From positions 1-64,000 of IMG/VR virus record IMGVR_UViG_3300020401_000001: 64,000 nucleotides of DNA; one strand, given 5' to 3'. Below, one piece after another: positions 7,915 to 15,320 of the stretch (the first letter of the stretch is position 1; every line of letters begins with the position of its first letter). The position numbers and the translations under genes were made by a program. Source of the stretch: a virus. Below the pieces are notes generated by a model. It worked only from the letters and a program-made list of their open reading frames with translations. It did no database searches and was not told the origin of the DNA.

Positions 7915-8080
7915 CGTTTTTAATTTTAGTTGTGTCAAAAAATTGATTAATAATTAAGTTGTCAAATGTCTTCTCAGGGACCTTTCCAAATCCTGTTTTT
8001 GATATTCTATTACAGAAAGCTCTAGCTTCTAAAATTTGGTCCGCTATACTTTCCAGCTGTTCTTCAGTATATTTAGGCAT
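7892..8080 (-). CDS. Small hypothetical protein
   Basis: A 62-residue protein starting MPKYTEEQLESIADQILEAR at 8080; an alternative ATG lies at 8107 inside the upstream gene. The ATG at 8080 is preceded by AAGAGAC, a purine-rich stretch. Residues 1-30 form a helix, with RISKTGFGKVPEKTFDNLI after it. Function unknown. Confidence 0.45.
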   Translation of the reverse strand: MPKYTEEQLESIADQILEARAFCNRISKTGFGKVPEKTFDNLIINQFFDTTKIKNDECTNKI

Positions 8081-8453
8081 GTCTCTTGAAATTAAATTTG
8101 ACGTCATGAAGTAGTTTTCCTACCCTGATATTTTCATCGTGAGCCTGAGCCAGTCGTTCACTATCATCAGTGTACTCCTCATAGACTTGTTTACTCTCTT
8201 TGAAAAAACCTTCCGAAGCTTCAGGACCTAGCCACATTTTAGATTTAAAATCTACTATGTATCCAGCCCACTCAATCCACATGTGAGGGATTCGCTTCTC
8301 TCCTAATTCTACGTGCCCTGTAACAATTCTAAACTCCTCTTGTTCCTGTGCCAGTAGATAGGCAATAACTCGTGACGTACCGTCACACTCGTAATTTTTA
8401 CACACCGCCGAAACTCTGTCGGCGATGTATAGTTTAAATAAATTATTTTTCAT
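8073..8453 (-). CDS. Transglutaminase-like cysteine-protease-fold protein (candidate)
   Basis: A 126-residue protein. The order of motifs matches the transglutaminase-like/papain-like core: ECDGTSRVIAYLLAQEQEEF with the candidate catalytic Cys, then RIVTGHVELG, then HMWIEWAGYIVDF with candidate His and Asp. In bacterial transglutaminase-like enzymes the pattern is Cys helix, R-x-V-x-G strand, H-x-W-x-E strand, then V-D. All three catalytic positions are filled here, in a domain near the minimum size. It could be a peptidase or amidase acting on a host protein. Assignment is from motif order only. Confidence 0.5.
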   Translation of the reverse strand: MKNNLFKLYIADRVSAVCKNYECDGTSRVIAYLLAQEQEEFRIVTGHVELGEKRIPHMWIEWAGYIVDFKSKMWLGPEASEGFFKESKQVYEEYTDDSERLAQAHDENIRVGKLLHDVKFNFKRHA

Positions 8454-8456
8454 GAT

Positions 8457-8717
8457 TTAATATGTTAAATGTTTTTCTAGATTCATGTCGTATAGAATTT
8501 GCCTGCCCGCTTCATAAACCTTTGCATCTGTGGTAGTATACGGACCGTAAAATTCATCATCATCATCAGCTGTGAACACTTCTATGTCGGTTATTCTGTC
8601 GCCGTTATAGTAAACGCCCTGCGCCCAATAAGTTATATTATTATATATAAACTTAGCTTTGAATTGTATTGTGGAAGCGAAAGCTTCCTGCTCGATTATT
8701 TCTATATTATTTTTCAT
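8457..8717 (-). CDS. Hypothetical protein
   Basis: An 86-residue protein, mostly beta-strand in character (IQFKAKFIYNNITYWAQGVY), with a very acidic loop TADDDDEFYGP. It overlaps the end of the ArdC-like gene by 11 nt. Function unknown. Confidence 0.5.
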   Translation of the reverse strand: MKNNIEIIEQEAFASTIQFKAKFIYNNITYWAQGVYYNGDRITDIEVFTADDDDEFYGPYTTTDAKVYEAGRQILYDMNLEKHLTY

Positions 8718-11151
8718 TGTTCTCTTTTTTTGATTCTTCTGTTTTTTTGTCTGTTGCTTTCTTGCAAGAAATTATAAACTCTTTTAAAGCTTCTCTGTCA
8801 CAATTAAAGTCTTCCTCCCAAAAGTTTCGTTTACCCTCTTGATAGGTGTAGCAGTCTTTAGTTGTTTCAAACTTTGTTGTAAGCTTTGCCTTTGCCTTCT
8901 TCTCGTTCCAGTTGTCAATCCTGAAAGTTATAATTCTTCCGTGTTGTTCTCTCACACGGGGCAAGGTGTCACTGCATCCTTTAACCTTGTTTTCAATCCA
9001 GTAGTGGTCAGTAGTAAAGTTGCTGTCGTCTATCGTTGCGCCGTTCTCTAAAAAGTTATTAAAGAAGTCTTCGCTTTTCTTCTCGCTAATCTCTCTAGCT
9101 AATCTCTCTATGTTTCTTCTAAGCTTCCAGCTTGCCTGCTGTGTTAAACACAAATCAACGTAAGAGTCCAGCATTTCCCAGTCTTCGTTGACTACTGGAA
9201 TAGATATATTAATAACTTTTTCAAACAGCTTGTAGGCTTTTGTTCCTAGCTCAGTTATTAGCTGTTGCTCTTCCTGTTCTTTTGTGTCTTGCTCAATCAC
9301 GTTGCCAGCAAACACTTGAAACGTGGAGCCTGTCGTTGCGTAGTTGTCAATCTTAGTTGACAGCCCAAACTCATAGGTTTTGTTAGGCTCTAAATCCCAG
9401 CCTGTACTGTACCTGCCTTCAGGGGTATTGCTTGTATATATTTTAACAAGCTCAAGCTCAACGGCGATGTAGCTTTTGTATTCTTTACCTCCAACGGTGT
9501 AGTATATAATATAATTAGCTGTTCCTGTGCCTTGTTTTAGCTCTACCTTCTCGAAGTATACTTCTTTGGTTATTTCGCTCTGTAACTGTCTTAAAATGCG
9601 CTGGAAAATGTCATCTCTCATTTTTAAGTAGGCATGATTTTTTGTTTGCTCACTCCAGCTTTTTTTGATAGCTTCTAATCCCTGCTTCCCTGATATGTTT
9701 GCACTATCTGAAAGCTCTGCAATAGCTATCTTGTCGTTGTCGTAGTCATAGACTTTGCCGTTGATTGTAACCGTCCTACTGTGAAGCTGTTCTTCAATCT
9801 GAAACGGTAGGTTTCCCTCGGCGTATCTGTACTGGACCTCTTCGATAGCGTCATCCATGTTTTCTATCTCTTGTGAATTTAGCCCAGTATCTAGAAGCTT
9901 TCCAGTATCTAAGTCAAACAGCCTTACGCTATAACCCATGAGATTATCGTCCCAGTAGCTCGGAGCATGTATTATATATATATTACCTCCCACGTGGTCC
10001 ACGCTGAAGCTGTCCACTGTCTGATTAAAAAATCTAAGCGTTGACTCCTCGAAGTAGTTAGGCGCTGTTTCTTTGGTAGCTTCTACCACGTCCTGAATAG
10101 TTATACTCTGAGGCTTTACATTGACTTGCTTTGAAGATAAAACAGCTTGCTTTTTAGCCTTAGGCTTTGACGGGGTTTTGTCCCCGCCTTTGCCTATTAT
10201 ATATTCTACTGCTTTTTGAGCCTGTCCCATTGCGTAAACTGCTTCACGCTCTTTGTTTTCTAGATGCTTAATCCAGCCGTTGATGTATGCTTGGCTGTTA
10301 AGCTCGCTGTCCTTTGGCTCTAGTCCACAAATACCTGTCAGGTACCATGCGCCAATCTCTGCTACTAATTCCTCTTTGCTGTATAGCTCATTTCCAAAGC
10401 TAGCCTTTGGCGATGTCACGCCCTCTCTCTTGAGTCTGTTCTTGTGACCTGTACTGTGGATTAGCTCATGAAATAAAGTTTTGTAATAGCTCGCACTGTC
10501 AACGAAATTCTCAGGATTTGGCATTTGCACCTTGTCGATAGATGGGCTGTAATACGCCTGATTTCCGCCGTGTCTCAGTTGAGGTGCCTTAGTATAATTA
10601 TTATATATATCATCCGCTGACGGGATAGCTACATGCTCAGGGTTTTGTGGTGTAGCGTCAACCTTTGTCTCGATACCCTCCGCTTGCTCGATGTTAAAAA
10701 CTGTATGATAAATTAAGCTCCAGCACTCAGTTAAAGTCTTGTTTTGTACGTCCTGAGGAAGCTTGTAACCTGCCTTGATAACGGCTCTTTCATTGGGGAA
10801 ATATTTGCCTGTTTCTGTAACTCTGAATGAGCGGTTCCAAAATACAATTCCTGTACCCTTTTCGCCTTTCTTTACATGACCTCCAGCTTCGGCAATAGCT
10901 TTGTAAGTTGCCCATTCGCCCGAACTGTAATTCTCAGCTCTTGCAATAGCACTTAAAAGCATTCTGTTAACGCCTGTATAATTTCTACGGCTAGTGTAAT
11001 TTAGCGGAGCATACAATGTGCCGTCAGCCATGCGCCACGGTTTGAACCATTGTAGACCCTCCTCTTTTAAGCCCTTTAAAACGGCTTGATTAACTTTGTT
11101 AAAAGCGTTGTTTTTACTGTTCTTTTTTGTAGTATTAACTTGTGTTTTCAT
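8707..11151 (-). CDS. ArdC-type antirestriction protein with large unknown C-terminal region
   Basis: An 814-residue protein. Residues about 15-150 match the ArdC N-terminal single-strand-DNA-binding domain (WFKPWRMADG, NYTSRRNYTGVNRMLL, GEKGTGIVFWNR). Residues about 180-320 are a zincin-like metallopeptidase domain with HELIHSTGH (228-236) supplying His ligands and the catalytic Glu, and EELVAEIGAWYL supplying a further Glu. Ordinary ArdC proteins end near residue 300-330; here nearly 500 further residues follow, in which I recognise no domain. Being first in the leftward operon fits early shielding of incoming DNA from host restriction, as proposed for ArdC. A promoter lies 39 nt upstream. 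Confidence 0.75.
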   Translation of the reverse strand: MKTQVNTTKKNSKNNAFNKVNQAVLKGLKEEGLQWFKPWRMADGTLYAPLNYTSRRNYTGVNRMLLSAIARAENYSSGEWATYKAIAEAGGHVKKGEKGTGIVFWNRSFRVTETGKYFPNERAVIKAGYKLPQDVQNKTLTECWSLIYHTVFNIEQAEGIETKVDATPQNPEHVAIPSADDIYNNYTKAPQLRHGGNQAYYSPSIDKVQMPNPENFVDSASYYKTLFHELIHSTGHKNRLKREGVTSPKASFGNELYSKEELVAEIGAWYLTGICGLEPKDSELNSQAYINGWIKHLENKEREAVYAMGQAQKAVEYIIGKGGDKTPSKPKAKKQAVLSSKQVNVKPQSITIQDVVEATKETAPNYFEESTLRFFNQTVDSFSVDHVGGNIYIIHAPSYWDDNLMGYSVRLFDLDTGKLLDTGLNSQEIENMDDAIEEVQYRYAEGNLPFQIEEQLHSRTVTINGKVYDYDNDKIAIAELSDSANISGKQGLEAIKKSWSEQTKNHAYLKMRDDIFQRILRQLQSEITKEVYFEKVELKQGTGTANYIIYYTVGGKEYKSYIAVELELVKIYTSNTPEGRYSTGWDLEPNKTYEFGLSTKIDNYATTGSTFQVFAGNVIEQDTKEQEEQQLITELGTKAYKLFEKVINISIPVVNEDWEMLDSYVDLCLTQQASWKLRRNIERLAREISEKKSEDFFNNFLENGATIDDSNFTTDHYWIENKVKGCSDTLPRVREQHGRIITFRIDNWNEKKAKAKLTTKFETTKDCYTYQEGKRNFWEEDFNCDREALKEFIISCKKATDKKTEESKKENNEK

Positions 11152-11189
11152 AGTGTAAATATTAAATTAAAATTTGTGATTAACTGGGG

Positions 11190-11220
11190 CTAAATTACAA
11201 TTATTAACCAAACTACCAAA
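11190..11220 (-). promoter_or_regulatory. Candidate main leftward promoter
   Basis: Leftward the sequence gives TTTG (11217-11220), a 19-nt spacer and TAATTTAG (11190-11197), one mismatch from TAnnTTTG. It precedes the first gene of the leftward operon by about 40 nt. This is the best match in the 500-nt divergent region on that strand. Confidence 0.42.
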
Positions 11221-11361
11221 CTTTATTAACAAATATTTTTATTTCACTGGACCCAAATACCTTGGCAACCCGCACCAGTGTTAACCTTTGGGAGCATAAA
11301 TTTTTTTTCAAATTTGTATGATTTACTAATATAATTAGATGCGCTAAGAGAGGTTATTTCG

Positions 11362-11404
11362 TGTCCCTATGCGTCTAAACGTGAAATTTTAGAGATAGGG
11401 GACA
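11362..11404. repeat. Inverted repeat
   Basis: TGTCCCTAT (11362-11370) faces ATAGGGGACA (11395-11404), complementary apart from one extra G, with about 24 nt between. It could be an operator or an RNA stem. Confidence 0.55.
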
Positions 11405-11468
11405 GAAAAAGGTAAATTTTAGTTGTGGTCCCGCATAAACACTGGGAAAAAAAGGTAAAAAGTTGGGC

Positions 11469-11514
11469 TGGATTGACCAAAAAGTCGACCCCGTGGACCA
11501 ATCCAAAACGTTTT
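11469..11514. repeat. Inverted repeat followed by palindrome
   Basis: TGGATTG (11469-11475) and CAATCCA (11499-11505) form a 7-bp dyad, with an inner GAC/GTC pairing in the loop. Directly after lies the perfect palindrome AAAACGTTTT (11505-11514). Confidence 0.5.
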
Positions 11515-11622
11515 CCAAAATCGGCGTCTGTCGTCAACTTGATACATAACCCGTTGGTTCTCGATAACTGATGTGTAACCAAAAATGGACATTAACTATG
11601 TTGTATATATTGTACACCCTTA

Positions 11623-11652
11623 TTTGTCCAGCTTCGGTAACACATATATTTG
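11623..11652 (+). promoter_or_regulatory. Bacteroidetes-type promoter, rightward
   Basis: TTTG (11623-11626), an 18-nt spacer and TATATTTG (11645-11652) match the consensus TTTG-N17-23-TAnnTTTG perfectly. A second TATATTTG lies at 11656-11663. It faces the first rightward gene, whose ATG is at 11688, and is the best promoter in the window. Confidence 0.65.
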
Positions 11653-11687
11653 TTGTATATTTGATATAAATAATTAAATATTATATA

Positions 11688-11894
11688 ATGGACGGTATAG
11701 AAAACACTATTAGAGAAAAACTATTAAAACAAATTGATGAGGAGTTGTCTGCTGACGCAGTAGTTAACGTTGAGGTCTTTAAAGTATTAACTAAATTCTA
11801 CATAGACTTCATGCATTTAAAGAACAATGAGAAGGTAATGAGAGACGCTCAGAAAGCAGCTATGCAACCCCCAGGTAATCCTTTGAAAAAATAA
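11688..11894 (+). CDS. Small hypothetical protein, first rightward gene
   Basis: A 68-residue helical protein (MDGIENTIREKLLKQIDEEL... KVLTKFYIDFMHLKNNEKV). The tail is PPGNPLKK. It follows the perfect promoter by 35 nt. Function unknown; being first in the operon suggests a regulatory or early role. Confidence 0.55.
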   Translation: MDGIENTIREKLLKQIDEELSADAVVNVEVFKVLTKFYIDFMHLKNNEKVMRDAQKAAMQPPGNPLKK

Positions 11895-11895
11895 C

Positions 11896-12039
11896 ATGGA
11901 AGCTACCATAACATTCATGCCTCCCTATCAACTTATGGCAGGGGTGTCTTTTTTTCCAGAAGAATTTAAAGATGGTAAACATTATTGGAATGAATTTACA
12001 GTGTATATATTTATTTTTAGCATAAAGTTAGAATGGTAA
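11896..12039 (+). CDS. Small hypothetical protein (47 aa)
   Basis: ATG at 11896 directly follows the preceding stop and opens a 47-codon frame: it begins MEATITFMPPYQLMAGVSFF and ends YIFIFSIKLEW. The hydrophobic C-terminal strand with aromatic residues could associate with membranes. Short and without recognised family, but the tight spacing supports translation. Confidence 0.4.
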   Translation: MEATITFMPPYQLMAGVSFFPEEFKDGKHYWNEFTVYIFIFSIKLEW

Positions 12040-12059
12040 AACATTTTTTCTTATGTTTG
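12028..12059 (+). promoter_or_regulatory. Candidate promoter before the chaperonin gene pair
   Basis: TTAG (12028-12031), 20-nt spacer, TATGTTTG (12052-12059): a perfect -7 box and a -33 box with one mismatch. It would drive the 24-residue membrane peptide and GroEL. Confidence 0.45.
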
Positions 12060-12087
12060 TATCATTAAAATTTAATTCAATTACACT

Positions 12088-12162
12088 ATGAAACTATTTA
12101 ACTTCTTTTTAGGACTATCAATCGGACTATCTGTATCTCTTATACTAATAGTGAACTCATGA
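12088..12162 (+). CDS. 24-residue single-span membrane peptide
   Basis: ATG at 12088 opens a 24-codon frame, beginning MKLFNFFLGLSIGL and ending LILIVNS, almost wholly one hydrophobic span. Its TGA overlaps the ATG of the groEL-like gene (ATGA), so it may serve translational coupling. A promoter-like element lies about 30 nt upstream. Confidence 0.4.
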   Translation: MKLFNFFLGLSIGLSVSLILIVNS

Positions 12163-13748
12163 TAGAAAAGGACATAACATTAGAACCTAAGGATTCTTTA
12201 TTAGAAGGCGTTAGGGTTCTTAAGGATGCTGTGGGCTCAACTCTTGGACCAAACGGTTCTACCGTATTACTAGAGGACGAGCTCGGAAAACCACACACCA
12301 CAAAGGATGGTGTTACGGTAGCTAAATCAATTAACTTATCGGACCCAGTACAACACTTGGGTATGTCTGTAGTAAGACAAGCTTCTATGAAAACGGCTGA
12401 TGATGCAGGTGACGGTACCACTACTTCTGTGGTTGTAGCGCATGAACTTATATCTGTAGCTAGTGAAGAGCTGAAAAAAGACAAAACTCTTAATATTTAT
12501 GAGTTATGTGCACACCTTAGCTTAGAAATGAACGAAGCTGTAGAGTACATAAAACGTAAAGCTATAGACGCTGATAAGGAATTATTATCTAATGTAGCTA
12601 GAATATCAGCTAACAACGATAAAGAAATAGGAGACCTCATCTCTAATGCTTATGAAACACTAGGTAAGAATACTATTTTTACTATAGAAGAAGCTATGAG
12701 TGACAAAACATGGGTAGAAGAAATAGAGGGTACTCGTATAAAGAAAGGATATGCCAGTAGTTATCTAATTAACGATAAGGAGAAGGGTAGGGTTATGTAC
12801 GAACACGGGGTAATATTGGTTTCTGATAAAAAAATCGAAACTATAGAGAGTATTATGACTCTACTCAAGTTCTCCGTCACAAACGCAAAACCTCTTGTTA
12901 TTGTGTCAGAAGTTAGTGAACAAGTACAAAATGCATTAAACGTAAACAAAGCTAGTGGTAAACTAAATGTAAATGTAGTTGCTCCAGAAGGAGTCGGTAC
13001 ATCTAGGTTTGAGTTATTAGAGGATTTATGTATTATGACTGGTGCAACACTGGTAAGTGATGAGACTGGAGACAATCTAGCTCATATAACCCCAGATATG
13101 TTAGGTAAATTTAAGAAGATTATATCGACATCTTCAGAAACAACCATAGTTTTACCCAGCGAAACGGCTGACGCCGTTAGTAACAGACGAGAGGAAGTAG
13201 AAAACATACTTTCCAAAAACACGGACAAATATTTAACGTACCATATAAAAGACCGCCTCTCCAGGTTATACGGAGGTGTGGCTGCTTTGCATGTTGGGGC
13301 TTTTACAGAAGTTGAAATGAAGGAGAAAAAAGACCGAGTTGATGACGCTGTACAAGCAGCAAGAGCAGCTTTGGAACAAGGAGTCGTTCCTGGTGGAGGT
13401 GTGTCTTATTTAAATGCAGCTAAAAGAGCTGAGAGGAAAATAAAATCATCGAAAAACAAATATGCTAAGGTGGCAAATAAGATTATACACCTAAGCTTAC
13501 AAGAACCTATTTATAAAATATTAAGCAATAGTAACTGTAATCACGAAAAGGTAATGACTTCGGTATACAAGTCTCCTAGATTTAATTATGGATATGATGC
13601 AAAAAACAATAAATATGGGGATTTAATATCTATGGGTATAGTTGACCCATTTAAAGTTGTAAAAAATGTGTTACAAAACTCAGTTTCTGTAGCAACTAAC
13701 ATTTTAACAACAGATGTCTGTGTAACGAACAGAAGGGCTGATGGCTAA
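12159..13748 (+). CDS. groEL: Phage-encoded GroEL chaperonin
   Basis: A 529-residue group I chaperonin, close to the bacterial length of about 545. The ATPase signatures are intact: LGPNG (29-33), KDGVTVAKS with Asp50 (equivalent to E. coli Asp52), DDAGDGTTTS with Asp85 (Asp87), and VDDAVQAARAALEQGVVPGG with Asp396 (Asp398). The apical domain keeps GYASSYLIN, the aromatic pair that contacts substrate and GroES. The Gly-Gly-Met tail is missing and the C-terminus ends CVTNRRADG. Phage chaperonins are known in some large phages, where they fold phage proteins. With the GroES-like proteins at 15063 and 30301 it may form a dedicated chaperonin machine for difficult virion proteins. Confidence 0.93.
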   Translation: MIEKDITLEPKDSLLEGVRVLKDAVGSTLGPNGSTVLLEDELGKPHTTKDGVTVAKSINLSDPVQHLGMSVVRQASMKTADDAGDGTTTSVVVAHELISVASEELKKDKTLNIYELCAHLSLEMNEAVEYIKRKAIDADKELLSNVARISANNDKEIGDLISNAYETLGKNTIFTIEEAMSDKTWVEEIEGTRIKKGYASSYLINDKEKGRVMYEHGVILVSDKKIETIESIMTLLKFSVTNAKPLVIVSEVSEQVQNALNVNKASGKLNVNVVAPEGVGTSRFELLEDLCIMTGATLVSDETGDNLAHITPDMLGKFKKIISTSSETTIVLPSETADAVSNRREEVENILSKNTDKYLTYHIKDRLSRLYGGVAALHVGAFTEVEMKEKKDRVDDAVQAARAALEQGVVPGGGVSYLNAAKRAERKIKSSKNKYAKVANKIIHLSLQEPIYKILSNSNCNHEKVMTSVYKSPRFNYGYDAKNNKYGDLISMGIVDPFKVVKNVLQNSVSVATNILTTDVCVTNRRADG

Positions 13749-13980
13749 TGGAAATCAATTTATAAGCAGTAACTGGCAGATACTCGCATCTTTTGCTTTG
13801 GCTGTATTTACGGCAGGAGGAATATTTGCCGAGTTTACTGCGCTTAAGAACGAGTTAACTTTAGTCCACGATAGATTAGACGAGAAAGTTCTATTAATAG
13901 ATAAACTAGAAAGTAGGATTTTGGATATTGAAAAAGAATTAGAATATGAAAAAGGTTTTATAGACGGAAGGAAAAAATAA
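13741..13980 (+). CDS. Membrane-anchored coiled-coil protein
   Basis: A 79-residue protein with one hydrophobic span (ILASFALAVFTAGGIFAEF) and then a coiled coil (VLLIDKLESRILDIEKELEY). It overlaps the end of groEL by 8 nt. The N-in anchor plus periplasmic coil resembles an inner-membrane spanin, but no partner lipoprotein is adjacent, so the role is open. Confidence 0.5.
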   Translation: MANGNQFISSNWQILASFALAVFTAGGIFAEFTALKNELTLVHDRLDEKVLLIDKLESRILDIEKELEYEKGFIDGRKK

Positions 13981-13985
13981 ACATA

Positions 13986-14150
13986 GTGTCGAAAAAAATC
14001 ATTATGTGCAGTCAGTGTTATGAAGAATTTGAAAACGGGTACGATTATAGGATGCACTGGGAAAAAGAACATTTCTATCCTTATGTAAAAAAGAACGGAT
14101 TTAATTATAAGCAAGCACAAAAAGACAGAAAAAGAAAGTATGATTCATAA
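13986..14150 (+). CDS. C2H2 zinc-finger small protein
   Basis: A 54-residue protein, GTG start at 13986 or ATG at 14004. It has a single canonical finger CSQC-x12-H-x4-H (last part YRMHWEKEH), then a basic tail KQAQKDRKRKYDS. Single C2H2 fingers are uncommon in bacteria but occur in phages and Ros-type regulators. It could bind DNA or protein. Its end overlaps the next gene by 11 nt. Confidence 0.5.
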   Translation: MSKKIIMCSQCYEEFENGYDYRMHWEKEHFYPYVKKNGFNYKQAQKDRKRKYDS

Positions 14151-14295
14151 AATTCAAAAAACTATATTCGGAACGTACAGGGTTTTATGGAAAGCTAATG
14201 ATGGCATTAGAGCAGGTCATGAGGATTTTAACACAGAAATAGAAGCAAACAACTTTGCAAAAAAATTAACTGATGACTGGAACTATACTGTATGA
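14140..14295 (+). CDS. Small hypothetical protein (51 aa)
   Basis: ATG at 14140. The sequence begins MIHKIQKTIFGTYRVLWKAN and ends KKLTDDWNYTV. The strand-strand-helix pattern (TYRVLWKANDG, then TEIEANNFAKKL) resembles small phage proteins with a beta-hairpin and helix. Function unknown. One nt separates its TGA from the next gene's preferred ATG. Confidence 0.42.
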   Translation: MIHKIQKTIFGTYRVLWKANDGIRAGHEDFNTEIEANNFAKKLTDDWNYTV

Positions 14296-14296
14296 C

Positions 14297-15079
14297 ATGA
14301 AAAAAGGTACTCCTGCTTATCAAGAACAGGAGGACGGTTCTGCCAAGCCCACTATAATACCTTACGAAAAGCCTATGCCTGAAATAGATATTAATACTAT
14401 TTTGGTTCCTGCAAAAAAAATGTTACCAAATTGGTATAAAAAACTAGATAAAGGAGAGCATTTTGAATACGACCAAACTTTGACGGTAAAAACCTGCACT
14501 TCTTTTATAACGCTTTTTCAAAACTCTTATTGCTTTGTAACTCCTATAGATTTTAAAATAAATGTAGAAAGATTAGGTTGGGATGTAGAATATGATAAAA
14601 AAGACTACCACGCACAATACATCAACTTTACATCACATACAAATTCAAAGATGAAAGAAACTATTGAGATGGGTGGTATGCAGGAAAATCAATTAGGTCC
14701 ATATTGGGACAAAAACTACATAAACATAAAAATGGAGACTGCAATCAACATAAAATCTAAGAAAGGTAGAGTAGATTTTGTTATGATGGATGCTTTTTGG
14801 TGGATACCAGATTCACCTCTGCAAGCGATGCAAGGCGTGTTACCTGTACTGGACAATTACGATACGTCACTCAATATAAACTTGTGGATTAGAAAAGACA
14901 AAACCAAAACTGTTACTATAAAAAAGGGCACCCCACTAGGTGTTCTTTACTCTCCTACAGGTAAGGTAGAGTTTAAAAAAACAAAAATTGATTCGGTACT
15001 AACAAAAATAGGTATGTATCCTGTTGAAGCTAGGAAATGTCCTTATGCATATACATTAAAAGATGAAAGTAATAGGTAA
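14297..15079 (+). CDS. Conserved phage protein of unknown function (DUF6065-like)
   Basis: A 260-residue protein. I choose ATG 14297 (MKKGTPAYQEQEDG) over ATG 14273, which lies inside the upstream gene. The order ILVPAKKMLPNWYKKLDK, then VKTCTSFITLFQNSYCFVTP resembles a phage family with the pattern P-xW-x-x-L, then K-x-C-x-x-F-x-D and a hydrophobic P strand. Members are often near tail or morphogenesis genes; the role is unknown. It overlaps the groES-like gene by 17 nt. Confidence 0.5.
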   Translation: MKKGTPAYQEQEDGSAKPTIIPYEKPMPEIDINTILVPAKKMLPNWYKKLDKGEHFEYDQTLTVKTCTSFITLFQNSYCFVTPIDFKINVERLGWDVEYDKKDYHAQYINFTSHTNSKMKETIEMGGMQENQLGPYWDKNYINIKMETAINIKSKKGRVDFVMMDAFWWIPDSPLQAMQGVLPVLDNYDTSLNINLWIRKDKTKTVTIKKGTPLGVLYSPTGKVEFKKTKIDSVLTKIGMYPVEARKCPYAYTLKDESNR

Positions 15080-15320
15080 AAATATATTATTAAAAAAAAT
15101 AGAAGAACAGATAACTAACGATGTTGGTATAATTTATACTAAGTCTTTGGATAAAAACATAAGATACGCCAAAGCTGAGGTAATTCAAGCAGGAGAAGGT
15201 GTTGAGGTTTGCAAAAACAAAGACGTTATTTATTTTGACGTAGCTCAATCTAGTGAGATTAGGATTGAAGAGAAAAAATACACAGTAATAGACGAAAAAG
15301 CAATAGTAGCAATAATATGA
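15063..15320 (+). CDS. groES: GroES-like co-chaperonin
   Basis: An 85-residue protein with the GroES layout: MKVIGKNILLKKIEEQ (like MKPLGDRVLVKPIEEE), GIIYT at the mobile-loop position, KAEVIQAGEG (like GEVVAVGPG), KDVIYFD (like DKVLYGK) and KKYTVIDEKAIVAII (like EEYLILRESDILAII). The mobile loop is about the usual length. It is three genes downstream of groEL and probably caps it. The two are separated by about 1.3 kb, unlike bacterial groESL operons. Confidence 0.72.
   Translation: MKVIGKNILLKKIEEQITNDVGIIYTKSLDKNIRYAKAEVIQAGEGVEVCKNKDVIYFDVAQSSEIRIEEKKYTVIDEKAIVAII

Larger units (their letters stand above)
11221..11622. other. Divergent non-coding region with dyad symmetries (candidate control region or origin)
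   Basis: About 400 nt between leftward and rightward operons. No open frame here looks like a real gene. It is less AT-rich than its flanks in the middle and contains two inverted repeats (11362-11404, 11469-11505), a palindrome AAAACGTTTT (11505-11514) and a direct repeat AAAAAGGTAAA (11406-11416 and 11449-11459). It could hold operators, an origin of replication, or a structured RNA. Nothing in the sequence alone decides among these. Confidence 0.55.

Noticed and set aside
11367-11582. 71-codon leftward open frame in the divergent region
   Set aside because: It covers the inverted and direct repeats, has no clear start context and no recognisable protein pattern. I treat the stretch as non-coding.
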